A DNA stretch of 64,000 bases from Pseudonocardia kunmingensis (GTDB lineage Bacteria; Actinomycetota; Actinomycetes; Mycobacteriales; Pseudonocardiaceae), in assembly GCF_006716445.1 (NCBI RefSeq), contig NZ_VFPA01000007.1:285320-349319 (forward strand). The letters run 5' to 3'. Shown here piece by piece: positions 6,933-15,553 of this stretch. A program made the translations under genes and the position numbers. The notes beneath the pieces were generated by a model, which was not told the DNA's origin, searched no databases, and worked only from the letters and a program-made list of their open reading frames with translations. Position 1 is the stretch's first letter. Each line of letters begins with the position of its first letter.

Positions 6933-8137
6933 CGGGCGGCCGCGGCGGGAGCCGCCTCCCGCGCCGTGAGGTTCCGACCGCTCGAGGGGTCGAACACCTG
7001 GATCTTGCCGGTGTCCACCCACACCTCGGAGCGCTCGCCCTCGCGCACCCCGGACTCCGCCGACAGGCGGGTGACCAGCGTCCCCGAGTCGCCGCCGGGC
7101 ACGTCCGCGGTGCCGGCGTCGGCGGCCAGGTCGGCCAGGTCGTCGGACATGGCCTGCTCGCCCTCCACGCTGAAGTAGGCGAACTTGTCCGACCCCATCG
7201 ACTCCAGCACGTCGACCTGCGCGGTGAACAGGGCGCCCCGGGACTTCTGGTGCTCCTCCACGAGCGCGGCGTCCTCGAAGTGCTCCGGCCGGATGCCGAT
7301 GATCACCTCGCGGGGCGCGTCGCCGCCCTCGAGGGCGCGGCGCAGCTCGTCGGAGAGCGGCAGGTCGCCCAGCGGGGTGCGGAACGTCCCCTCCTCCGCC
7401 TTCGCCGGCAGGAAGTTCATGGCGGGCGAGCCGATGAACCCGGCGACGAACAGGTTGGCCGGGGTGTCGTAGAGGACCTCGGGCGAGCCGATCTGCTGGA
7501 TCTTCCCGCCGCGCATCACGACGATGCGGTCGCCCAGCGTCATGGCCTCGGTCTGGTCGTGGGTGACGTAGACCGTGGTGGTCTGCAGCCGCTGCTGCAG
7601 CTTCGACACCATCGTGCGCATCTGCACGCGCAGCTTGGCGTCGAGGTTGGACAGCGGCTCGTCCATGAGGAACGCCTTGGGGCTGCGGACGATCGCGCGT
7701 CCCATCGCCACCCGCTGCCGCTGGCCGCCGGACATGTTGGCCGGCTTGCGGTCCAGGTGCTGGGTGAGGTCGAGGATCTTCGCCGCGTCCTCGACCTTGC
7801 GGTTGATCTCCGCCTTGTCGACCTTGGCGAGCTTGAGCGGGAAGCCCATGTTCTCCCGCACCGTCATGTGCGGGTAGAGCGCGTAGGACTGGAACACCAT
7901 CGCGATGTCGCGGTCCTTCGGCGCCTTCTCGTTGACGCGCTCGCCGCCGATGCGCAGCTCGCCGTCCGAGATGTCCTCGAGCCCGGCGATCATGTTGAGC
8001 GTCGTCGACTTCCCGCAGCCGGACGGGCCGACCAGGATGATGAACTCGCCGTCGGCGATCTCGAAGTTCGCGTCGTCCACGCCGACGGTTCCGTCGGGGT
8101 AGCGCTTGGTGATGTGGTCCAGGACGATGTCAGCCAT
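6929..8137 (-). CDS. sugC: Trehalose ABC importer, ATP-binding subunit SugC
   Basis: 402-residue CUT1-family ATPase. Walker A GPSGCGKST (37-45), Q-loop, signature MSGGQRQRVAMGRAIV (about 135-150), Walker B AFLMDEPLSNLD and the H-loop THDQTEAM are intact. The C-terminal 150 residues form the regulatory MalK/UgpC-type OB domain. Gene order lpqY-sugA-sugB-sugC matches the mycobacterial trehalose-recycling importer, and the adjacent LpqY match gives the specificity. Last gene of the operon, 4 bases after sugB. ATPases of this class can serve several sugar permeases, which matters for the ATPase-less module at the right end. Confidence 0.9.
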   Translation of the reverse strand: MADIVLDHITKRYPDGTVGVDDANFEIADGEFIILVGPSGCGKSTTLNMIAGLEDISDGELRIGGERVNEKAPKDRDIAMVFQSYALYPHMTVRENMGFPLKLAKVDKAEINRKVEDAAKILDLTQHLDRKPANMSGGQRQRVAMGRAIVRSPKAFLMDEPLSNLDAKLRVQMRTMVSKLQQRLQTTTVYVTHDQTEAMTLGDRIVVMRGGKIQQIGSPEVLYDTPANLFVAGFIGSPAMNFLPAKAEEGTFRTPLGDLPLSDELRRALEGGDAPREVIIGIRPEHFEDAALVEEHQKSRGALFTAQVDVLESMGSDKFAYFSVEGEQAMSDDLADLAADAGTADVPGGDSGTLVTRLSAESGVREGERSEVWVDTGKIQVFDPSSGRNLTAREAAPAAAAR

Positions 8138-8141
8138 TGGT

Positions 8142-8987
8142 TCAGCCCTTCACTGCGCCGGAGGTCAGGCCGGCGACGATGCGCCGCTGGAAGAACAGCA
8201 CGAAGATGATGATGGGAATCGTGAGCAGCACGGCGGCCGCGGCGATCGAGCCGGTCGGCTCGGCGAACTCGCTCGCCCCGGTGAAGTTCGCGATCGCGAC
8301 GGGAGCCGTCTGCGAACGCTCGGTCGAGGTCAACGAGATCGCGAAGAGGAAGTCGTTCCAGCAGAAGATGAACACGAGGATGGCCGTCGTGAACACGCCG
8401 GGCGCGGCCAGCGGCACGATCACCGAGCGGAACGCCTGCAACGGCGTGGCGCCGTCCATCTTCGCGGCCTTCTCCAACTCCCACGGGATCTCGCGGAAGA
8501 ACGCCGAGAGCGTGTAGATCGCCAGCGGCAGCGAGAACGTGATGTAGGGCAGGATCAGGCCCGGCCAGGTGTCGAACAGCCCGATGCTGCGCTCGATGTC
8601 GAACAGCGGGCTCACCAGCGAGATCGGCGGGAACATCGCGATCAGCAGCGAGACGCCCACCAGCAGGCCCTTGCCGGGGAACCGCAGCCGGGCGATCGCG
8701 TAGGCCGCCATCGTGCCGATGACGACGGCGAGCACGGTGGCGATGATCGCGATCCCGATCGAGTTGATCAGGGCGCTGGTGAACAGGCTGACCCCGAACA
8801 CCTGCGTGTAGTTCTCGAGCGTCCACTCGCGCGGGATGAAGTTGCCGTCGGTGATGCTGCTCGCCGGCTTGAACGACAGGCTGACGATCCACAGCACCGG
8901 CACGAGGGCGTAGATCAGCACGAGGGCGTTGGCCACCGCCCACTTGCTCTTCCCCGCGGTGCCGGTGGTGCCGGGTTGACCCGCCAT
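8142..8987 (-). CDS. sugB: Trehalose ABC importer, permease SugB
   Basis: 281-residue MalG-type inner-membrane permease with six predicted helices. The EAA cytoplasmic loop reads EIPWELEKAAKMDGATPLQAFRSVIVPLAAPG, the contact point for SugC. The N-terminal helix VANALVLIYALVPVLWIVSLSF and the periplasmic loop are typical of CUT1 transporters. ATG start one base after the sugA stop; sugC follows 4 bases downstream. Function assigned by family plus operon context. Confidence 0.9.
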   Translation of the reverse strand: MAGQPGTTGTAGKSKWAVANALVLIYALVPVLWIVSLSFKPASSITDGNFIPREWTLENYTQVFGVSLFTSALINSIGIAIIATVLAVVIGTMAAYAIARLRFPGKGLLVGVSLLIAMFPPISLVSPLFDIERSIGLFDTWPGLILPYITFSLPLAIYTLSAFFREIPWELEKAAKMDGATPLQAFRSVIVPLAAPGVFTTAILVFIFCWNDFLFAISLTSTERSQTAPVAIANFTGASEFAEPTGSIAAAAVLLTIPIIIFVLFFQRRIVAGLTSGAVKG

Positions 8988-8988
8988 G

Positions 8989-9951
8989 TCAGCGCCTCCC
9001 CTCGGTGTCCGAGCCCGGCGCCGCGGCGCCGAACAGCTTGATGAAGATGAAGGCGATCAGTGCGACGGAGATGAAGATGAGCACGCTGATCGCCGACCCG
9101 ATGCCGAGGTTGAACGCCCGGAACAGGTTGTTGTAGCCCAGCATCGAGACCGAGCCGGTGCCGTTCGAGCCGCCGGTCAGGATGTAGATGTTGTCGAAGA
9201 TGCGGAACGCGTCGAGCGTGCGGAACAGCAGCGCCACGAGGATCGCGGGCTTCATCATCGGCAGGATGATCTGCGTGAGCCGCTCCCACGGCCCCGCGCC
9301 GTCCACCTGGGCGGCCTTGAGCAGGTCGTCGGGCACCAGCGCGAGGCCGGCCAGCAGCAGCAGCGCCATGAACGGCGTGGTCTTCCACACCTCGGCGATG
9401 ATGATCAGCGTGATCGCCGATGCCTGCCCGGTGAGCGGGGCGCTGCCCTCCGAGAGCATGTTGGCCAGGTAGCCGGTGTCCGGCGTCCAGGCGAACTGCC
9501 AGCTGAACGCCGCGACGACGGTGACGATGCCGTACGGGATCAGCACCACCGTGCGGGTGAGCCCACGCCCGATGATCGTGCGGTGCATCACCAGCGCCAA
9601 CGCGAGACCGAGCACGAACTCGATCGCCACCGAGATCACGGTGATCAACAGCGTGATGCCGAACGCGCTCCACCAGTACCCCGACGTCAGCACGACGATG
9701 TAGTTGGAGAGGCCGATGAACGCCTGATCGTCCGGGAAGCGCAGGTCGTAGCGCTGCAGCGACAGCCAGACGGCGTAGCCGATGGGGTAGGCCGTGACCG
9801 CGATCATGATGATCACGGCCGGGGCGCAGAGCAGGAACGCGAGCTTGCGCTCGGCCCGCGCCCCCTCCGACAGCGGCGGCTTGCCGCGGTGCTTCGGCGC
9901 CTGCGCCGAGGTCTCGACCTCAGCGGCAGGGGCCGTGCTCGAGACGGACAT
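8989..9951 (-). CDS. sugA: Trehalose ABC importer, permease SugA
   Basis: 320-residue MalF-type permease. A Lys/Arg-rich 45-residue N-terminal extension precedes six helices. The EAA loop DDLLKAAQVDGAGPWERLTQIILPMMKPA is intact. The ATG at 9951 shares its A with the TGA of lpqY (TGATG), so start choice and translational coupling are clear; a longer open frame upstream is antisense noise over lpqY. Confidence 0.9.
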   Translation of the reverse strand: MSVSSTAPAAEVETSAQAPKHRGKPPLSEGARAERKLAFLLCAPAVIIMIAVTAYPIGYAVWLSLQRYDLRFPDDQAFIGLSNYIVVLTSGYWWSAFGITLLITVISVAIEFVLGLALALVMHRTIIGRGLTRTVVLIPYGIVTVVAAFSWQFAWTPDTGYLANMLSEGSAPLTGQASAITLIIIAEVWKTTPFMALLLLAGLALVPDDLLKAAQVDGAGPWERLTQIILPMMKPAILVALLFRTLDAFRIFDNIYILTGGSNGTGSVSMLGYNNLFRAFNLGIGSAISVLIFISVALIAFIFIKLFGAAAPGSDTEGRR

Positions 9952-11309
9952 CAGGGCACCAGTCCTTCCGAGTTCACGGCCCGTTCGACCTCTTCGGCCA
10001 TCCGCGGGACGATCGCGTCCGGGTTGATCTGCGCGGGCGGGTTGAGCAGGTCGGCGAGCACGATCGAGATGCTCGTGTACGCCGGGGTCTTCGGCCGCAC
10101 GCTCGCGTTCTGCAGGGAGTCGCGGATGGCCTCCCACGCCGGGTACTCCTGCTGGAACGCGGGGTCGTCGTAGAGCCCGGCGAGCGTCGGCGGGACGCCG
10201 GCCTCGGTGGCGTTGGTCAGCTGGTTCTCCCGGTTGCGCAGGCACTGTGCCGCCTCGAACGCGAGGTCGGTGTCGCCGCCGGTGGTGCTGACACCGATGT
10301 TGAAGCCACCGATCGTCACGCTCGCAGGCCGGTCCGGGTCGACCCGCGGGTACGGCGCCCAGGCGAAGACGTCCACGATCCGGCGCCCGGTGTCCTCTGC
10401 GGTCGGGCGGCCCTGCTCGTCGATGAAGGTGCCGCCCCCTCCGCCGTCCGGCGGCGGGGTGTTGATCGAGGCGTTCACGAAGGGGTAGTTCACCTGGAAC
10501 GCCGCCAGCCCGGCCTCCATCTGCAGGCGGCCGTCGTTCTCCTGGGCCACCGACAGCGACGGGTCGCTGGCGGGCGAGGACGCGACGCGCTGCATGATCG
10601 ACGTCGCCTGGTGGGCGGCGTCGCCGTCGTCGACGAGCACCTCGCCGTCCTCCGAGACGAGCTGGCCGCCGGCGCTGGTGAGCAGCGTGTTGAACCACAC
10701 CGAGATGCCCTCGTACTGCGCGGCCTGGGTCTCGATGTAGGACGGTAGGCCCTGCTCGTGCAGCGCCTCCGACATCTGGATCATCTCGTCCCATGTCTGC
10801 GGCGGCTGCGGCGCGAGGTCCGTGCGGTACCAGAGCAGCTGGGTGTTCGTGTTGAGCGGCGCTCCCCAGAGCTGCCCCTGGTAGCGGGCCGTCTCGAGCG
10901 GGCCCTCGAGGGTGCCCTCGGCGACCTGCGCCGCGCGGTCCTCCGGCCACGGCTCGATCCACCCGGCCTCCGCGAACTCCGCGGTCCAGGTGACGTCCAT
11001 GGTCATGAGGTCGACCTCGGAGTCGCCCGCGACGAGCCGGCGGGCGAGCTGCAGCCGCTGGTCGTCCGCGGCCTTCGGCAGCGTCTGCTGCACGACCGTG
11101 TAGCGGCCGTTCGCCGCTTCGGTGCAGGCCGCGGCACCGGCCGCGTAGGCGCTGGCGCCGTCGGCCGCCGTGTAGAAGTTGATCACTGGCGGCCCGGGCG
11201 GGGCCGAGCTGCACCCGGCCACCGCGGCGGCGGCGAGTAGCCCGCAGGCCGCCACGGCGAGCGGTCGTCCGCGTCGCCGCCGGAGCGTCGAATGGACCGG
11301 CTCCCCCAT
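9951..11309 (-). CDS. lpqY: Trehalose-binding lipoprotein LpqY
   Basis: 452-residue extracellular solute-binding lipoprotein. Type II signal: RRRRGR, hydrophobic stretch, lipobox AVAGC with C33 as lipidated residue. Many blocks match what I recall of mycobacterial LpqY: INFYT near the mature N-terminus, RLQLARRL, WTAEFAEAGW, NTNTQLLWYR, VWFNTLLTSAGG, FAWAPYPRV and VTIGGFNIGVS. It captures trehalose for the SugAB channel, probably recycling trehalose released in the envelope. First gene of the lpqY-sugA-sugB-sugC operon. A canonical promoter and a palindromic operator lie directly upstream (11368-11423). Confidence 0.9.
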   Translation of the reverse strand: MGEPVHSTLRRRRGRPLAVAACGLLAAAAVAGCSSAPPGPPVINFYTAADGASAYAAGAAACTEAANGRYTVVQQTLPKAADDQRLQLARRLVAGDSEVDLMTMDVTWTAEFAEAGWIEPWPEDRAAQVAEGTLEGPLETARYQGQLWGAPLNTNTQLLWYRTDLAPQPPQTWDEMIQMSEALHEQGLPSYIETQAAQYEGISVWFNTLLTSAGGQLVSEDGEVLVDDGDAAHQATSIMQRVASSPASDPSLSVAQENDGRLQMEAGLAAFQVNYPFVNASINTPPPDGGGGGTFIDEQGRPTAEDTGRRIVDVFAWAPYPRVDPDRPASVTIGGFNIGVSTTGGDTDLAFEAAQCLRNRENQLTNATEAGVPPTLAGLYDDPAFQQEYPAWEAIRDSLQNASVRPKTPAYTSISIVLADLLNPPAQINPDAIVPRMAEEVERAVNSEGLVP

Positions 11310-11367
11310 GTAATTCTCCGTCCCGAGAGCGCGGACGACCAGGCGACGGCGCCCGCAGGTGTGACAC

Positions 11368-11423
11368 TGATCACGGCCAGTGGCCGGTGATCAGAACCTA
11401 TGCGCGTCGGGGTACCGCCGCAA
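11368..11423 (-). promoter_or_regulatory. lpqY operon promoter with palindromic operator over the start site
   Basis: Reading the minus strand: -35 TTGCGG (11423-11418), 17-base spacer, -10 TAGGTT (11400-11395). One base later a 26-bp near-palindrome begins (11393-11368), with half-sites TGATCAC and GTGATCA around a GGCC-rich centre. The expected start point falls inside it, as for a repressor site. The same hairpin could also end the upstream YflT-like gene. Confidence 0.55.
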
Positions 11424-11460
11424 TCGCTGACGGGCGGAATGGGGGAACCGCAAGCCCGAT

Positions 11461-11979
11461 TTAGGCCGGGCTTGAGCCCATGGCCAACTTCGCGAGGAGC
11501 TCGCGCGCCTTCTCGGCGTTGCGGGGCTGGCAGAGCACGTCGTACCGGCCTGCGACGAGCTGGCTCACCGACTGGAAGTCGCGCCGGCCGCGCGAGAGCC
11601 GGTAGGTGACCGCGGCGAAGATCAGACCGAAGACGAGACCGAAGCCCAGGCCGAGCAGGATCGGGGCGAACGAGGTGCCGCCCTGGCTGACGAGGCTGAG
11701 CAGCAGACCCACGAAGAGGCCGAACCAGGCGCCGGACGCGGCGCCGGACGCGAGGACGCGACCCCAGGTGAGCCGGCCGATCACCCGCTCGACGAGCATC
11801 AGGTCGACACCGACGATGGTGACGTCCCGGACCTGGAAGTTGGAGTCGGCGAGGTGGTCGACGGCCCGCTGCGCCTCCTCGTAGGTGGCGTAGGACCCGA
11901 CCGGCCACCCGGTGGGCGGCGTGGGCAGGTTGGGCAGTCCGGGCGCGGTGCGCGCGGGGCCGCCGAACGGTGTGGTCAC
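11461..11979 (-). CDS. YflT-like/general stress 17M-domain membrane protein
   Basis: 172-residue homologue of mycobacterial Rv1234. After a proline-rich N-terminus comes the YflT-type domain (about residues 25-65, SYATYEEAQRAVDHLADSNFQVRDVTIVGVD). Two hydrophobic helices rich in Gly/Leu follow (GAWFGLFVGLLLSLV and ILLGLGFGLVFGLIFAAVTY), then a short basic cytosolic tail. The domain is linked to stress proteins; molecular function is unknown. Its position directly upstream of lpqY is conserved with mycobacteria, but the 150-base gap with its own promoter argues for separate transcription of lpqY. Confidence 0.8.
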   Translation of the reverse strand: MTTPFGGPARTAPGLPNLPTPPTGWPVGSYATYEEAQRAVDHLADSNFQVRDVTIVGVDLMLVERVIGRLTWGRVLASGAASGAWFGLFVGLLLSLVSQGGTSFAPILLGLGFGLVFGLIFAAVTYRLSRGRRDFQSVSQLVAGRYDVLCQPRNAEKARELLAKLAMGSSPA

Positions 11980-12356
11980 GGGGCCTCCTCTTCCTCGAAT
12001 GTCGGGACTCCAGGCCTTGACGGCGTCCCCATCATGTCAACGCGGAGACCCGGGACGAAGTGCCCATACCGACGATCATCACACCGATGTCCCGCCGCCG
12101 CCGGGCGCGGGACACCGCACGAGACCGCTGACCGGCGCACACGGGACTGCGCAACCGCCGCCGCCGCGGCTCCGACCGGGCGGCACACGCCCGTTCGGCC
12201 GCCTGCCGGTTGGGGTTTGTTGCGCCGTTCGGTCGCCGGATTCATAGCCTGTTCAGCGGCTCACGTTGGTGCTACTGCTCCGTAACCTGATCAGTGGCCG
12301 GGGACGGACGGCAGGGGCCGCAAGGGGGCGCTCCCGGGGATCGGAGGTGTCTCGCC
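11980..12356. other. 377-base intergenic region
   Basis: Divergent spacer between the YflT-like gene and the zinc-ribbon gene. I find no convincing ORF or RNA. Base composition is mixed, with a less GC-rich patch at about 12205-12260 that could hold promoters, but no clean -35/-10 pair. Confidence 0.5.
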
Positions 12357-12623
12357 ATGCCGTTCCTGCCCACCACCGCGCTGCTCGCCACAGCTGCCGA
12401 CCTGTCCGGGACGGGCATCCTCACCCTCGCCGGGGCCGGCCTGCTCGTGGCCTGGATCCTGTCGCTCCTCCTGCACCCGTTCACGGCATGCTCGTCGTGC
12501 AAGGGCACTCCGCGGTCGTACGGCGCGATCGCCACGCGCTCGTTCCGGCTCTGCCCGGCATGCGGGGGCTCGGGGCGGCAGCTCCGGATCGGAGCGCGGA
12601 TCTGGCCGCAGAACCGCGACTGA
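12357..12623 (+). CDS. Small membrane-anchored zinc-ribbon protein
   Basis: 88 residues. One transmembrane helix (GILTLAGAGLLVAWILSLLL, about 20-39) is followed by a cytosolic zinc ribbon with two knuckles, C-S-S-C-K-G and C-P-A-C-G-G-S-G. The second resembles a DnaJ-type CxxCxGxG repeat. The start was chosen at 12357 because GGAGG lies 10 bases upstream; an in-frame codon at 12294 has no such site. No close family recognised; possibly a small chaperone-like or regulatory adaptor. Confidence 0.65.
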   Translation: MPFLPTTALLATAADLSGTGILTLAGAGLLVAWILSLLLHPFTACSSCKGTPRSYGAIATRSFRLCPACGGSGRQLRIGARIWPQNRD

Positions 12624-13194
12624 AGCGGTGGCCACGAACCCCGACCGGGTCCTCTGCCGGCGGTGCGACGGCCCGCACCCACTCACGCACCCCTTCTGCC
12701 GCCATACGGGGGCGTGAGCACGCGTTGCGGGGACCTGAGCTGCACCCTGCAGCACATGTCCCGATCCCGCCGATCACGAGCGCCTGGACGGCCGCGGACC
12801 GGTCCGATGATCACCAGGAGGGGGTGCAGCGGGACCACCGCAAGGTGCGCACGCACCCGACAGGGACGCGCTCGTCCAGAGCAGGCCTGGGCCCGGTCGG
12901 GGACGGCCGCCCACCCAGCCACAACATTCGGTAGTTGACCCAACCCGGCCACCTCGCCGACGGGTGGAGGCAGGGGAGCGGCCGACTGCGCCGAGGACCG
13001 CGCCGAGGCGGGCGGCAGTGGCCTCGAGCCGGGAACGGCGCGCCCACAGGAGGTTTCCATGATCAGCAGAAGTGGTACCAGAGCGACAGATCTGTCGCCC
13101 TCCCACCACTTCTGGCGATCACCCTCGGCGAGAAGCACGAGAGCGCGGTCGCAAGGCCTCCGACGCGCGCCTCGCACCGATCACGGCCGCCATC
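12624..13194. other. 571-base region without a convincing gene
   Basis: Open frames here are Arg/Pro/Ser-rich and mutually overlapping on both strands, typical of GC-rich noise. AGGAGG precedes an ATG at 13059, but the ORF is short, contains the palindrome at 13060-13121 and runs antisense into the next gene. That palindrome is the only structured element I see. Confidence 0.5.
13060..13121. terminator. 62-bp near-perfect palindrome (family C)
   Basis: Arms 13060-13090 and 13091-13121 abut at AGA|TCT and pair over 31 bases with only a few mismatches. Outer ends read TGATC, inner ends GCGACAGA. It lies 74 bases beyond the acyl-CoA dehydrogenase stop and could end that transcript. With no loop it would more naturally extrude as a cruciform. 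Confidence 0.65.
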
Positions 13195-14388
13195 TCAGCG
13201 CAGCTTGTACTCCTTCAGCAGCCCCCGACTGATGATCGTCTTCTGGATCTCCGAGGTGCCCTCGCCGATCAGCAGGAACGGCGCCTCGCGCATGAGCCGC
13301 TCGATCTCGTACTCCTTGGAGTAGCCGTAGCCACCGTGGATGCGGAAGGACTCCTGCGTGACCTCGGCGCAGTACTCGCTGGCCAGCAGCTTCGCCATGC
13401 CCGCCTCGACGTCGAAGCGCTCACCCGAGTCCTTCATCCGGGCGGCGTTGACCATCATCAGGTGGGCCGCCTCCACCTTCGTGGCCATCTCGGCGAGCTT
13501 GAACGCGATGGCCTGGTGCTGGGCGATGGGCTTGCCGAACGTCTTGCGCTGCTGCGCGTACTCCACCGCGAGCTCGAAGGCCCGGATGGCGATCCCGCAG
13601 GCCCGGGCGGCGACGTTGACCCGCCCGACCTCGACGCCGTCCATCATCTGGGCGAACCCGCCGCCCCGCCGGTCGCCGAGGATCTGGGTGGCGGGCACCC
13701 GGTGGCCGGAGAACACCAGCTCCGTGGTGTCGACGCCCTTGTAGCCCATCTTGTCGATCTTGCCGGGGACCGTGAGCCCGGGCGCGACCTCGCCGTAGCC
13801 CTCCGGCTTGTCCACGAGGAAGCACGTGAGGTTCTGGTGCGCCCGCTCCGCGCCCTCGTCGGTGCGCACGAGCACCGCGGTCAGGTTGGAGGTGCCGCCG
13901 TTGGTCAGCCACATCTTCGCGCCGTCGATCACGAAGTCGTCCCCGTCGGCGACCGCCTTCGTGGAGATCGCGGCGACGTCCGAGCCCAGGTCCGGCTCCG
14001 ACATCGAGAACGACCCGCGCACCTCCCCCGCCGCCATCCGCGGCAGGTAGCGCTGCTTCTGCTCGTCGGTGCCGTGATGGGTGATCATGTGCGCCACGAT
14101 GAAGTGGGTGTTGATCACGCCGGAGACGCTCATCCAGCCCCGCGCGATCTGCTCGACGACGAGCGCGTAGGTCAGCAGCGACTCCCCGAGCCCGCCGAAC
14201 TCCTCCGGGATGGTGAGCCCGAACAGGCCCATCTCCTTCATCCCGTCGACGATGTCCTGCGGGTAGGTGTCCTCGTGCTCCAGCGCGGTGGCGTGGGGGA
14301 GGATCTCCTTGTCCACGAACGAGCGGACCGTCGACAGGATCTCCTGCTGGATCTCCGTGAGACCGGCGGTCTGGGCGAGCTTGGCCAT
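13195..14388 (-). CDS. Acyl-CoA dehydrogenase, likely ethylmalonyl-CoA-pathway type
   Basis: 397-residue FAD acyl-CoA dehydrogenase. It holds the flavin/substrate loop SFSMSEPDLGSD, the block WLTNGGTSNL, RKTFGKPIAQHQAI and the C-terminal YEIERLMREAPFLLIGEGTSEIQ, in which the usual catalytic Glu region lies. The N-terminus LAQTAGLTEIQQEIL and the RGWMSVSG block resemble the dehydrogenase next to ccr/meaA in Streptomyces, which would act on methylsuccinyl-CoA; that link is from memory. ATG at 14388 chosen from that similarity; 26 upstream codons are open but non-native. A CoA-ester lyase of the same pathway follows on the same strand. Confidence 0.85.
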   Translation of the reverse strand: MAKLAQTAGLTEIQQEILSTVRSFVDKEILPHATALEHEDTYPQDIVDGMKEMGLFGLTIPEEFGGLGESLLTYALVVEQIARGWMSVSGVINTHFIVAHMITHHGTDEQKQRYLPRMAAGEVRGSFSMSEPDLGSDVAAISTKAVADGDDFVIDGAKMWLTNGGTSNLTAVLVRTDEGAERAHQNLTCFLVDKPEGYGEVAPGLTVPGKIDKMGYKGVDTTELVFSGHRVPATQILGDRRGGGFAQMMDGVEVGRVNVAARACGIAIRAFELAVEYAQQRKTFGKPIAQHQAIAFKLAEMATKVEAAHLMMVNAARMKDSGERFDVEAGMAKLLASEYCAEVTQESFRIHGGYGYSKEYEIERLMREAPFLLIGEGTSEIQKTIISRGLLKEYKLR

Positions 14389-14485
14389 CGGACGTCCTCC
14401 CGACGCTGGGCGAGTTACCGGGCAGTATCCCCCGCGCTCGGTGATGCACGCTGTGAACGTCCGCACACGGTGAGCGCGACGCGCG

Positions 14486-15457
14486 TCACCCCTCCGGGGG
14501 CGTCCAGCGGTCGGAGCGCTGCATCCCCGCGGCCCGGCCCTTACCGGAGATCACCAGCGCCATCTTGCGGCTGGCCTCGTCGATCATCTCGTCGCCGATC
14601 ATCGCCGCGCCGCGCTTCCCACCCGCCTCGGAGGTGTAGTACTCGTAGGCGTCGAGGATGTTCTCGGCGTGGTCGTAGTCCTCCTGGCGCGGGCTGAAGG
14701 TCTCGTTGGCCGCGTCGATCTGGCCCGGGTGCAGCACCCACTTGCCGTCGAAGCCCAGCGCGGCCGAGCGGCCGGCGACCCGGCGGAACCCGTCGACGTC
14801 CTTGATCTGCAGATACGGGCCGTCGATGGCCTGCTTGTCGTGGGCGCGGGCGGCCATGAGGATGCTCATCAGGATGTGGTGGTAGGCGTCGCCGACGTCG
14901 TAGCCCGGGGGCTGCTCCCCCACCACCAGGGACTTCATGTTGATCGAGGCCATGAAGTCGGCAGGGCCGAAGATGATCGTCTCGACACGCGGGGACGCCG
15001 TCGCGATCGCGTTGACGTTCGTCAGGCCGAGGGCGTTCTCGATCTGCGCCTCGATACCGATCTTCCCGACCTCGTACCCCATGGCCTTCTCGATCTGCGT
15101 GATCAGCAGGTCGAGGGCGACGACCTGCTCCGCGGTCTGCACCTTGGGCAGCATGATCGCGTCGAGGTTCGCGCCCGCGCCCTCGACGACCTCGGTGACG
15201 TCGCGGTAGGTCCATTCCGTGGTCCAGTCGTTCACCCGGACCACGCGGATCCGCTCGCCCCAGCCGCCCTCGTTCAGCGCCTCGACGATCGTCTTGCGGG
15301 CCCCGGGCTTGGCCAGCGGCGCGCAGGCGTCCTCGAGGTCGAGGAAGACCTGGTCGGCGGGCAGCGTGCGGGCCTTGTCGATGAACTTCTGGCTCGATCC
15401 CGGGACGGCGAGGCAGGAGCGGCGGGCACGCAGCTGGGTCGTCTGGGTCGTGGTCAC
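14486..15457 (-). CDS. CoA-ester lyase (HpcH/HpaI, CitE-like; malyl-CoA lyase type)
   Basis: 323-residue TIM-barrel aldolase of the CitE/malyl-CoA lyase family. Visible blocks: SCLAVPGSSQKFIDKA, the metal/carboxylate strand VFLDLEDACAP, IEAQIENALGL (metal Glu), FGPADFMASI and the C-terminal lid with KWVLHPGQI. Likely cleavage of malyl- or methylmalyl-CoA. GTG at 15457 chosen: GAGGAG stands 8 bases upstream. The gene lies upstream of the dehydrogenase on the same strand with 97 bases between, so co-transcription is likely but unproved. Ccr, MeaA and the MaoC hydratase of the pathway are not in the window. Confidence 0.85.
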   Translation of the reverse strand: MTTTQTTQLRARRSCLAVPGSSQKFIDKARTLPADQVFLDLEDACAPLAKPGARKTIVEALNEGGWGERIRVVRVNDWTTEWTYRDVTEVVEGAGANLDAIMLPKVQTAEQVVALDLLITQIEKAMGYEVGKIGIEAQIENALGLTNVNAIATASPRVETIIFGPADFMASINMKSLVVGEQPPGYDVGDAYHHILMSILMAARAHDKQAIDGPYLQIKDVDGFRRVAGRSAALGFDGKWVLHPGQIDAANETFSPRQEDYDHAENILDAYEYYTSEAGGKRGAAMIGDEMIDEASRKMALVISGKGRAAGMQRSDRWTPPEG

Positions 15458-15553
15458 GGGCGGACTCCTCGTCGAGTGCGGCACGGGGCGTTGGGCCGAT
15501 GCTGGCACGCGACCCCGCCCGCGGCCGTGCGAGGTGAGGAGGTTCTCAGCCCC

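Noticed and set aside
8106..10173. Long plus-strand frames over the sug operon
   Set aside because: Antisense to genes with clear family motifs; composition dominated by Arg, Asp, His and Gln as expected of shadows.
12266..12934. 222-codon plus-strand frame covering the zinc-ribbon gene
   Set aside because: The alternative frame gives a helix and paired CxxC motifs with a ribosome site; this one gives no recognisable feature.
13059..13230. Short ORF starting at ATG 13059 after AGGAGG
   Set aside because: Contains the palindrome, is Arg/Ser-rich and runs antisense into the acyl-CoA dehydrogenase; mentioned only as possible gene debris.
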